A DNA stretch of 5,092 bases from Candidatus Methylomirabilota bacterium. Its GTDB lineage: Bacteria; Methylomirabilota; Methylomirabilia; Methylomirabilales; 2-02-FULL-66-22. The stretch covers positions 1-5,092 of the forward strand of contig JACQXP010000004.1 in assembly GCA_016208645.1 (NCBI GenBank), in the 5' to 3' direction. The translations under genes and the position numbers were made by a program. The notes under the pieces were generated by a model, which worked only from the letters and a program-made list of their open reading frames with translations, was not told where the DNA came from and did no database searches. Each line of letters begins with the position of its first letter. Positions within the stretch are counted from its first letter, which is position 1. Below, one piece after another: positions 1-4,381 of the stretch.

Positions 1-814
1 CCATCTTGGGGCTGAGGACGTCCGCCGCCGAGAGGCCGACGAAGGCGTCGGCGCCCCTTAGGACGTCGGCCAGAGAGCCGCTGACGTTCTCGGGATTCGC
101 CTGCCGGGCGATCTCCGATTTGACCCAGTCCATGTGGGAAGCCCGGTACTTGTGTAGCGCCCCGGCGCTATCGCAGACGATGAGCTGCCGCCCCCCGGCC
201 GCCCGCAGCAATCGCGCCGCCCCCAGGCCGGCCGAGCCCGCCCCGCCGATGACGATCCGCGCGTCCTCCAGGCGCTTGCCCACCAGCGGGAGGGCGTTGC
301 TGAGCCCCGCCAGCACCATCACGGCCGCCCCGTGGGCGTGGTTGTGAAAGACCGGGACATTCACCGCCCGCTGCAGGTGATCCTCCAGCGAGAAACACCG
401 GGGCGAGGCGATGTCCTCCAGGCAGAAGGCCCCGAAGGTGGGCGCCAGCATCGTCACGGCCTGGATCATCTCGTACAGCCCCTCGGTCCTCAGGCACATG
501 GGCAGGGCATCAATGCCGGCGAAGGTCTTGAAGATGACCGACTTGCCTTCCATAACCGGCAGGGCCGCCTCGGGCCCCACCTGTCCCAGGCCGAAGATGG
601 CCGAGCCGTCCGTGATCAGGCCGACGGTGTTGCCCCGGCACGTGTATTCGAAGGAGTGCTTGGGATCGCGGAAGATCTCCATGCAGGGCTCTGCGACCCC
701 GGGGGTGTAGACCAGGCTCAGCGTGGCCCGGTCCTTGATCGGGACCTTGCTCTCCACCCCGATGAGGCCATGATGTCGGCGGCGATACTCCAGGGCATCG
801 GTTTCCAGGGCCAT
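1..814 (-). CDS. Malic enzyme (oxaloacetate-decarboxylating malate dehydrogenase), 3'-truncated by the window edge
   Basis: Converts malate to pyruvate and CO2 with reduction of NAD(P), in the cytoplasm. The frame stays open from the start to the window edge (271 residues; small prokaryotic malic enzymes are usually about 400 or more). From the ATG at 814, the N-terminal malic domain shows SKVPIK (22-27), YTPGVAEP (36-43, presumed catalytic Tyr36), EGKSVIFKTFAGID (89-102, presumed catalytic lysine region) and LEDI (132-135, two metal ligands). The NAD-binding domain begins with the GGAGSAG nucleotide loop (190-196), followed by VCDSAGA and the GADAFVGLSAADVLSPKM strand at the edge. Start choice: GGAG lies 6 nt before ATG814. 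A second in-frame ATG at 826 would add four residues, and a TAA lies further upstream. Oddity: the usual FHDDQHGTA is FHNHAHGAA (156-164), so the third metal-binding Asp is replaced by His159. NAD versus NADP preference cannot be decided from this sequence. Confidence 0.93.
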   Translation of the reverse strand, partial: MALETDALEYRRRHHGLIGVESKVPIKDRATLSLVYTPGVAEPCMEIFRDPKHSFEYTCRGNTVGLITDGSAIFGLGQVGPEAALPVMEGKSVIFKTFAGIDALPMCLRTEGLYEMIQAVTMLAPTFGAFCLEDIASPRCFSLEDHLQRAVNVPVFHNHAHGAAVMVLAGLSNALPLVGKRLEDARIVIGGAGSAGLGAARLLRAAGGRQLIVCDSAGALHKYRASHMDWVKSEIARQANPENVSGSLADVLRGADAFVGLSAADVLSPKM

Positions 815-1307
815 GGTCCGCTCCATCCCGAGGGCCGATCCCCACGACTCGGCCCTCCGGGCGTTCGGGTGTTACGGCTGCGGCGGCCACCAGGGCATCT
901 CACGGCAGCCCGCCACACGTCACACAAAACAGGACTCGAACACTCTTGAGATGATCAATGCCATTCCCTCTGCCTTGTCCCGGCAATTCCGATACCAAGG
1001 TCCTTGCCACGCTGCCAGCCTGGGTGGCGACCCCGGGGAAAGACTCATCCCCGCGAAAAAGCCAGGACGAGATGCATCGCCTCGCCCTGCGCTTGGTCAC
1101 TGACACGCGGAGGGACTCCCGCGCGATCGGATTCCTCTGAGGCAACGTAGCCAGCACCTGAGCCACAAAGTCTCGCCCTCATGTCGGCCCTCCCGATCGC
1201 GACGGGCCGGCCGCGCGCCGCGGCAAGCGGATTAATGCCACCACGATTCTTCTTTTTTCCCGCCCGGGATACGTCCCCGAGACTCGGCCCGAGGCCGATC
1301 GGGGCCC
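815..1307. other. Gene-free stretch upstream of the malic enzyme
   Basis: I find no convincing protein gene here on either strand. The open frames are short, arginine- or proline-rich and lack ribosome binding sites. No tRNA or rRNA signature is present. It should hold the promoter and leader of the malic enzyme (minus strand). The best control-site candidate is the degenerate sigma-54-like element at 994-1009. A GC-rich palindromic patch at about 1283-1307 lies just upstream of the plus-strand promoter of the small RNA candidate. Confidence 0.6.
994..1009 (-). promoter_or_regulatory. Degenerate sigma-54-like -24/-12 element, possible malic enzyme promoter
   Basis: On the minus strand the sequence TGGCAAGGACCTTGGT resembles the sigma-54 consensus TGGCAC-G-N4-TTGC(A/T). 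The -24 block TGGCA and the TTG of the -12 block are present at the right spacing. The normally near-invariant GC at -12 is GG. If used, it would give a leader of roughly 170 nt before the malic enzyme start. The missing -12 C makes this weak. Confidence 0.25.
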
Positions 1308-1336
1308 TTGAAACCGAAAGGGTGGCGACCTATATT
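1308..1336 (+). promoter_or_regulatory. Sigma-70-type promoter of the small RNA candidate
   Basis: TTGAAA (1308-1313, 5 of 6 matches to the -35 consensus) is separated by exactly 17 nt from TATATT (1331-1336, 5 of 6 matches to the -10 consensus). The expected start of transcription is a G near 1342. No credible protein gene lies downstream on this strand, while strong RNA structure and a terminator do. Confidence 0.55.
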
Positions 1337-1341
1337 TCTTG

Positions 1342-1575
1342 GCGAATGGCTCTGGGGCGAGGTTCTCTTCGCGCGATGGCTAGCGGCGTTGCAGAGAACA
1401 GAGGGATGAACTGGCGAACGAGGCCTCGCCCTTCTCGCGCCCTCCCCGGAAGGGGCCTGCGGATGTTGGTTGGCGTGAAAACCAAGGGGTGATGCATAAC
1501 CCAACAACCCGCGAGCCCCTTCCGCTATTCTCTGACGACCCCGGCGACTTCTTGGTCCCGGGGTCGTTCCGTTTT
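1342..1575 (+). ncRNA. Candidate structured small RNA of about 230 nt, family unknown
   Basis: A plus-strand unit bounded by a promoter (1308-1336) and an intrinsic terminator (1535-1575), with no good ORF. Visible pairings: domain A, outer stem GGGCGAGG (1355-1362) with CCTCGCCC (1424-1431), enclosing TTCTCT (1363-1368) with AGAGAA (1393-1398). Domain B, GGAAGGGGC (1448-1456) with GCCCCTTCC (1515-1523), then a 2x2 internal loop and GCGG (1459-1462) with CCGC (1509-1512). Inside B are two hairpins, TTGGTT (1466-1471) with AACCAA (1480-1485) and GGGT (1487-1490) with ACCC (1499-1502), making a three-way junction. A competing pairing GTTGG (1465-1469) with CCAAC (1501-1505) is possible. I see no signatures of tmRNA, RNase P RNA, SRP RNA or common riboswitches. 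A 6S-like RNA would fit the size, but I cannot show the 6S bubble. The unit and its structure are seen in the sequence; the small RNA interpretation is inference. Confidence 0.5.
1535..1575 (+). terminator. Factor-independent terminator of the small RNA candidate
   Basis: A perfect 10-bp stem, ACGACCCCGG (1535-1544) with CCGGGGTCGT (1558-1567), has a 13-nt loop and is followed on the plus strand by TTCCGTTTTC. The T-rich tail exists only on this side, so the direction is plus. It closes the transcription unit that starts near 1342. Confidence 0.6.
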
Positions 1576-1611
1576 CAGCACAGACACTGCCTCTGAACCG
1601 CCAAGTGGTCA

Positions 1612-1625
1612 TGAAACGCGTTTCA
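1612..1625. promoter_or_regulatory. 14-bp perfect palindrome, operator-like
   Basis: TGAAACGCGTTTCA is a perfect palindrome, with GTGGT to its left and ACCAC to its right as an interrupted outer extension. It looks like a dimeric repressor site and recalls LacI-family operators, although its centre is GC rather than the usual CG. No promoter is visible beside it, so it could equally be the edge of the neighbouring inverted-repeat element. Confidence 0.3.
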
Positions 1626-1631
1626 CCACGA

Positions 1632-1742
1632 CGAATGAAAATCCCCTGTCCCGTTCCACGTAGGGAGGGCCCTTGTGGCCCTCCGCTGTCGGAGGGGGAC
1701 CAGCCCCCTCCCTACGGCACACCGCGTCAGGGATTTTCTTCG
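1632..1742. repeat. Interrupted inverted repeat, MITE/REP-like palindromic element
   Basis: Nested complementary arms: CGAA(t)GAAAATCC(c)CTG at 1632-1648 pairs with CAGGGATTTTCTTCG at 1728-1742, with two single-base bulges. CGTAGGGAGGG at 1659-1669 pairs perfectly with CCCTCCCTACG at 1706-1716. An inner hairpin CCCTCCG (1679-1685) with CGGAGGG (1690-1696) has a 4-nt loop. The GTAGGGaggg-ccctt-gtgg type of core is typical of dispersed palindromic units in GC-rich genomes. It encodes no protein. Copy number elsewhere in the genome cannot be seen from this window. Confidence 0.55.
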
Positions 1743-1858
1743 CAGCCCGCCAAGGAACTCTGCAAATTCACGTTCGGATGGGGAGGGGTCTCAAGAGACG
1801 ATCCTGAACATGTTTATCCGCGGGCCGCCTCTCGGTCGTTAAGGATCGGCATGCCTTT

Positions 1859-1889
1859 GCCTGCCTGTGCGTTCCGCACGCAGACAGGC
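1859..1889. repeat. Hairpin-forming repeat downstream of the Cys-rich gene
   Basis: GCCTGTGCGT (1863-1872) pairs with ACGCA (1878-1882) plus CAGGC (1885-1889) across a 2-nt bulge and 5-nt loop. The left arm is preceded by a further GCCT. It lies 34 bp past the stop of the 93-aa minus-strand gene, so it may act as a 3' transcript-stabilising hairpin or weak terminator. No T-run follows on the minus strand. It also looks like a dispersed palindromic unit. Confidence 0.4.
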
Positions 1890-1922
1890 GGACTTGGCGT
1901 CATGGCGGTGAAATGTTTGGGA

Positions 1923-2204
1923 TCAGGCGACGGCCTTGTCTGCCGGGTGGGATCGGGCGCGGAACACCTCGCAGAGGTGGTGCTCCGCCGTGGTACAGAG
2001 GTGCAGGTAGTGTGGGACGGGTGGGACCATCAACCGGCCGTCCAGACGGGCACAGCAGATCCCCTCGACGGGCCAGAGCCAGTCCGCCACCGCCGGCTTC
2101 AGGAACGGACAGAGCCAGTCCGCCACCGCCGGCTTCAGGAACGGACACCGGTGCATGACGGGACGGCCATCTTCCCCAGTCAGAGACCGAACCTCAAACG
2201 TCAC
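1923..2204 (-). CDS. Cys-rich small protein of unknown function with a 12-residue internal duplication
   Basis: I do not recognise this 93-residue protein. The GTG start at 2204 is chosen because a perfect GGAGG (2210-2214) sits 5 nt upstream. An ATG at residue 17 has no such site. Cysteines lie at 20, 32, 50, 51, 70 and 78, in the context CPFLKPAVADWL, GICCARLDGR, LHLCTTAEHHLCEVF. The late Cys/His cluster (Cys70, His75, His76, Cys78) with the CC pair could bind a metal, but no standard zinc or Fe-S spacing is obvious. There is no signal peptide or membrane segment. Residues 20-31 are repeated exactly as 32-43, and the DNA repeat is also perfect (2074-2145), which added one Cys and one Trp. 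It is the last gene of a minus-strand series, 51 bp after the 105-aa gene, so co-transcription is likely. Confidence that it is coding is fair. Confidence 0.65.
   Translation of the reverse strand: MTFEVRSLTGEDGRPVMHRCPFLKPAVADWLCPFLKPAVADWLWPVEGICCARLDGRLMVPPVPHYLHLCTTAEHHLCEVFRARSHPADKAVA
2074..2147. repeat. Perfect tandem duplication, 36-bp unit x2
   Basis: Units at 2074-2109 and 2110-2145 are identical, and the next two bases continue the match. The unit is a multiple of three and sits inside the 93-aa minus-strand gene, duplicating CPFLKPAVADWL without breaking the frame. Perfect identity points to a recent slippage or unequal exchange, or to an assembly artefact. Confidence 0.9.
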
Positions 2205-2255
2205 GCGAGCCTCCGGTCGGATTCCGTTCAGATCCCCCCGCTGACACTCAGGATA

Positions 2256-2573
2256 TCAAGGAACGTGCCATCTGCCCCCGGCCCGATCCGGCGTCCGGGT
2301 CTCCGCTTGCCTGCCCGATGCTCTCACGCGCCCGAAAGTGACCCCAGCGAACCGCCCATTCCTCGCCTCTGCCAGGAGCCGGGTTGCCTCTTCCCGGGTA
2401 AGGGTTGCCTCCTTTACCGCGCGGGTCACGATGTCCTCCCAGGTGGGGACCGTCCCGCGGAGGTGCAGTTGCCCTCGTGCCGCACGACGATCCATCAGCA
2501 TCCGCAGGTAGACGCTTTCCGCCAGGGAATCCGAGGCCTGCTCGATGATCCGCTTCAGAAACTCGTGCGGCAT
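2256..2573 (-). CDS. Conserved-looking hypothetical protein, 105 aa
   Basis: I do not recognise a family. Residues 1-75 read like a real soluble helical protein: MPHEFLKRIIEQASDSLAES at the start, an amphipathic stretch with VYLRMLMDRRA (21-31), then TVPTWEDIVTRAVKEATLT and EEATRLLAEARNGRFAGVTFG (61-81). The last 24 residues are Arg/Gly-rich and less convincing. Third codon positions are mostly G or C, as in neighbouring genes. The ATG at 2573 has GAGGG about 3 nt upstream, a tight but usable ribosome binding site. There is no signal peptide, membrane segment or cysteine. It lies 42 bp beyond the T-run of the 2615-2663 terminator, leaving little room for its own promoter, so it may depend on readthrough. 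A longer overlapping open frame (2248-2706) was judged a shadow because it is low-complexity and crosses the terminator. Confidence 0.65.
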   Translation of the reverse strand: MPHEFLKRIIEQASDSLAESVYLRMLMDRRAARGQLHLRGTVPTWEDIVTRAVKEATLTREEATRLLAEARNGRFAGVTFGRVRASGRQAETRTPDRAGGRWHVP

Positions 2574-2614
2574 GGCCCTCAGCGTGCAACCTGTCGGTGG
2601 GCGGAACAGGAGGC

Positions 2615-2663
2615 AAAAACACGAACGCCTCAGTGCGGTCCGACTCGGACGTCACTGAGGCGT
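2615..2663 (-). terminator. Factor-independent terminator after the acuA-usp-small ORF unit
   Basis: ACGCCTCAGTG (2625-2635) and CACTGAGGCGT (2653-2663) form a perfect 11-bp stem. Inside it GTCCG pairs with CGGAC around a 3-nt loop. On the minus strand the stem is followed by TCGTG and then TTTTT (2619-2615). The stop codon of the 52-aa ORF (2652-2654) lies at the inner end of the first arm. It could also act as an attenuator for the 105-aa gene 42 bp further on. Confidence 0.6.
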
Positions 2664-2810
2664 CAGATCCCTCTGCCGGGCCGGCCGCCTCGGCCTGCCC
2701 CGACATCCGCTGGCCATGACGTTCAGCACCTTCTCCAGGCCAGGGTTCCAGGTACCTATAATAGTGTAGACCGCGCCCCCCGGGGTGTCAATGTCCCGAC
2801 AGCGGTCCAC
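2652..2810 (-). CDS. Small ORF of 52 aa downstream of the universal stress protein gene
   Basis: Too short to be noticed in a normal ORF scan and not recognised. The GTG start at 2810 is preceded by a near-ideal ribosome binding site, GAGGTGA (2818-2824), at 7-nt spacing. The protein starts MDRCRDIDTPGGAVYTIIGT, continues WNPGLEKVLNVMASG and ends with an Arg/Pro-rich basic tail (residues 36-52). The TGA stop lies in the 5' arm of the terminator hairpin, which is where the end of the last gene of an operon is expected. It begins 47 bp after the usp stop, so it would be co-transcribed with acuA and usp. There is no signal peptide and no clear membrane helix. The ribosome binding site and terminator placement are the case for it; the sequence itself shows no known domain, so it may be a degraded gene end or chance. 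Confidence 0.42.
   Translation of the reverse strand: MDRCRDIDTPGGAVYTIIGTWNPGLEKVLNVMASGCRGRPRRPARQRDLTPQ
2763..2791 (-). promoter_or_regulatory. Possible sigma-70 promoter inside the 52-aa ORF
   Basis: On the minus strand a perfect TTGACA (2791-2786) is followed after 17 nt by TACACT (2768-2763, 4 of 6 matches to the -10 consensus). It would start transcription near 2756, toward the terminator hairpin and the 105-aa gene. It may be chance within coding sequence, but it is the only reasonable promoter I see for the two distal small genes. Confidence 0.3.
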
Positions 2811-2829
2811 GCTTGGATCACCTCGAGTC

Positions 2830-2843
2830 GGAAGGATCCTTCC
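2830..2843. repeat. 14-bp perfect palindrome between usp and the 52-aa ORF
   Basis: GGAAGGATCCTTCC is a perfect palindrome in the 47-bp gap after the usp stop. It has no loop, so it is a poor RNA hairpin and more like a protein-binding dyad, or chance. Confidence 0.35.
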
Positions 2844-2857
2844 TGCCTTCTGGAACC

Positions 2858-3334
2858 TCAGGCGGCATGGGCCACGGCTTCCACCCTCACCGGCCGGATG
2901 GAGAGGACGGGACAGGGGGCTTTCCGGACCACCCTCTCGGTCACGCTGCCCATCAGCGCGTGGCTCAAGCCGGTGCGGCCGTGGGTGGCCATCATGATCA
3001 GGTCCACCCCCTTGAGCCGTGCGGCGCGGACGATCTCCAGGGAGGGCACGCCGGGCAACACCAGGATCTCGGTCTCCAGGGTATTCCGCACCCCGGGGGG
3101 CACGTGCTTGGCATACTGCTCGCGAACCTCCTGGCCCAGGTCTTCGTACACCTTGTCCACGGGGTGGGGCGGAATGTGCGCCTTTGAAATGCTCTCCAGG
3201 GCCTCATTGGACACGACGTGGAGCAGGACCAGCTTGGCGCCGAATGTCCGCGCCAGCTCCGCGGCTTGGCGAAGGGCGTAGCTCGAATGCTCGGAGAAAT
3301 CCGTGGGGGCCAGAATCTGCGCGAGGCGCAACAT
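2858..3334 (-). CDS. Universal stress protein, UspA family, ATP-binding type
   Basis: A cytoplasmic single-domain Usp of 158 residues, a little above the usual 140-150. It starts with the family's first strand and Asp: ILAPTDFSEHSSYALRQAAELA (7-28), then KLVLLHVV (34-41). The acidic middle is variable. IVRAARLKGVDLIMMATHGRTGL (101-123) and ALMGSVTERVVRKAPCPVLSIRP (126-148) complete the fold. The nucleotide loop G-2X-G-9X-G-S is present as ATHG...GS (116-119 and 129-130), with the first Gly replaced by Ala, so ATP binding is likely but not certain. The ATG at 3334 has AAGGAGG 7 nt upstream, a strong start. It follows acuA by 33 bp and so is probably in the same transcript under the sigma-54 promoter at 4138-4154. 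Usp proteins accumulate under starvation and stress; the exact role here is unknown. Confidence 0.95.
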   Translation of the reverse strand: MLRLAQILAPTDFSEHSSYALRQAAELARTFGAKLVLLHVVSNEALESISKAHIPPHPVDKVYEDLGQEVREQYAKHVPPGVRNTLETEILVLPGVPSLEIVRAARLKGVDLIMMATHGRTGLSHALMGSVTERVVRKAPCPVLSIRPVRVEAVAHAA

Positions 3335-3367
3335 GGTCTCCCCTCCTTTCCGCTTCGAGGGTGGGGC

Positions 3368-4039
3368 CTATGAGTCGTCGTCCTTCTGGATCAGCGTGGC
3401 CTGGAACTGCGCCACCAGGGCGGCGGGCGCCCGGGGGCCCAGGCGCACCAATAAAAGATTTGCGCGATCGTACCGAATATTCGGCTCGTCGGTGATGTAG
3501 GGCTCGAACCCGTGGGCCCCGAAGAGCCGGAGCATCATTTGGCGGTACGCCGCCATGCCCAGGCTGCTCCCCTCCAGGTCCCAACACCAGGTCAGGGCCT
3601 CTGCGTAGACGATCGTGGCATCGAAGTCAGGCGAGGAGAAGGCCCGACGCATGAGCTGGCTGGCCAGTCCCAGGCCGCGCAGGCCGCGGGCGATCTCGAT
3701 CCCGCCCAGTTCGAAGATCTGTCCGGGGGGCAAAGGCGCCCAGCGGCTGTCCGCCTCCGGGGGATGGAAGGTGAGGTAGGCGACCAGACGGCCCCCGCTG
3801 TGCGCCACCAGCACGCGGCTCCGCGGAAGCGCCGCCACCTTCACGAGGGCGGCGAACTGGCGGTCTGCGGCCTGCGGGGCGTAGCGACTGAAGGCCCCGA
3901 TCCCCGGATCGGGCACCAGTTCCCGAAGGAACTCCGGCGGACAATGATCCCGGAATTCCACAGGGGCCTGGGGCGATGGCCTCGCCTGCGAAGGCTGGTC
4001 GGATTGGTTCATGTTGGGATGCTGAAGCAACCCCTGCAT
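3368..4039 (-). CDS. acuA: AcuA-like GNAT-family protein N-acetyltransferase
   Basis: Resembles Bacillus AcuA (about 210 aa), which acetylates a lysine of acetyl-CoA synthetase and switches the enzyme off. Matching landmarks, numbered from the ATG at 4039 (223 aa): PDPGIGAFSRY (43-53), VAYLTFHPPE (86-95), GGIEIARGLRGLGLASQLM (112-130, with the RxxGxA acetyl-CoA pyrophosphate-binding loop), TWCWDLEG (150-157), YRQMM (165-169), and DEPNIRYDRANLLLVRLG (184-201) near the C-terminus. It is a soluble, cytoplasmic enzyme. The start is uncertain: 4039 has a weak GGA site; 4012 (MNQSDQ) gives the AcuA-like length but no site; a GTG at 4108 would add an Arg-rich, noncoding-looking extension. First gene of the acuA-usp unit. 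No acuB or acuC homologue is visible nearby, unlike Bacillus. The family call is good; the substrate is inferred. Confidence 0.82.
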   Translation of the reverse strand: MQGLLQHPNMNQSDQPSQARPSPQAPVEFRDHCPPEFLRELVPDPGIGAFSRYAPQAADRQFAALVKVAALPRSRVLVAHSGGRLVAYLTFHPPEADSRWAPLPPGQIFELGGIEIARGLRGLGLASQLMRRAFSSPDFDATIVYAEALTWCWDLEGSSLGMAAYRQMMLRLFGAHGFEPYITDEPNIRYDRANLLLVRLGPRAPAALVAQFQATLIQKDDDS

Positions 4040-4137
4040 GTGTTGTCCCGCTCGAGCGCCCGGTCTTCCCCGACCGCGGCGGAAGCGCGGCAGCGCGTGC
4101 GCCCACACACCCTGCCGCGAGCCTGCCTCCCAAGCTC

Positions 4138-4154
4138 AGCAAGGGGCATACCAA
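4138..4154 (-). promoter_or_regulatory. Sigma-54 (RpoN) -24/-12 promoter of acuA-usp
   Basis: On the minus strand TTGGTATGCCCCTTGCT fits the sigma-54 consensus TGGCACG-N4-TTGC(A/T). It has GG, then exactly 10 nt, then GC, with TGG-A-G at -24 and TTGCT at -12. Two of the less strict -24 positions are T instead of C. Transcription would start near 4127, about 90 nt before the preferred acuA start. The gene immediately upstream is a sigma-54 activator, which supports the call. Confidence 0.6.
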
Positions 4155-4381
4155 ATTCCGGCAGGGCGTTGCAAATCAGAGAATCTCGATAGCTCTTCCC
4201 CGCAATCTTCGCAACTTCAAGAATTGTCGGCGTCGACGAAGAGTCTTGCCAGGATCTTCGCGCCGGAGGAGACGCGCGTGCCTGGAAGCACATCTCTCAG
4301 GGTGGGGCGCTCTGTCACACTGCGGGGCTGGTCTGGCAGATCGGGCGGGATGCGGGCTTCCTCCGGTCGTCGGGTGTCCCG
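4155..4381. other. Intergenic control region between the sigma-54 activator and acuA
   Basis: No credible protein gene on either strand. Sigma-54 promoters normally have activator sites 80-200 bp upstream, which would fall here. Candidate dyads on the minus strand are GTGC-N6-GCAC and an imperfect CAATTCTTGAAGTTG, neither strong. A second partial -24/-12 look-alike, TGGCAAGACTCTTCG, lacks the GC of the -12 box. I see no terminator after the activator gene. Confidence 0.4.

Noticed and set aside
918..948. TTCGAGTCC on the minus strand, like a tRNA T-loop
   Set aside because: The flanking bases do not form a T-stem, and no acceptor or anticodon arms can be built around it.
332..949. Plus-strand open frames antisense to the malic enzyme
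   Set aside because: Mirror frames of a strongly motif-supported minus-strand gene, without domains or ribosome binding sites.
1245..1262. T-run in the plus strand that could mark a terminator
   Set aside because: No hairpin directly precedes it, and no gene ends there.
1181..1492. Plus-strand open frame of 103 codons over the small RNA candidate
   Set aside because: Begins upstream of the promoter, has a biased composition and no domain. The region is better explained by RNA structure.
1408..1492. 28-codon ORF inside the small RNA candidate (starts MNWRTRPRP)
   Set aside because: The AGAGGG directly abuts the ATG with no spacing, and the peptide shows no regulatory codon runs. Both helix domains cover it.
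2248..2706. Minus-strand open frame of 152 codons overlapping the 105-aa gene
   Set aside because: Low-complexity Gly/Arg/Pro product that runs through the terminator hairpin. The 105-aa frame has better composition and its own start site.
2757..2762. Perfect TATAAT on the plus strand
   Set aside because: No -35 element at 15-19 nt spacing and no gene or terminator downstream on that strand. It lies inside the 52-aa minus-strand ORF.
1605..3281. Long plus-strand open frame of 558 codons
   Set aside because: It crosses the palindromic element, two intergenic gaps and the antisense of usp and the small genes. The product is Arg/Pro-rich with no domain and has no ribosome binding site. It is a high-GC shadow.
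4109..4381. Short open frames on both strands in the activator-acuA gap
   Set aside because: Arg/Ser/Pro-rich products without start signals. The sigma-54 promoter and an upstream control region explain the gap better.
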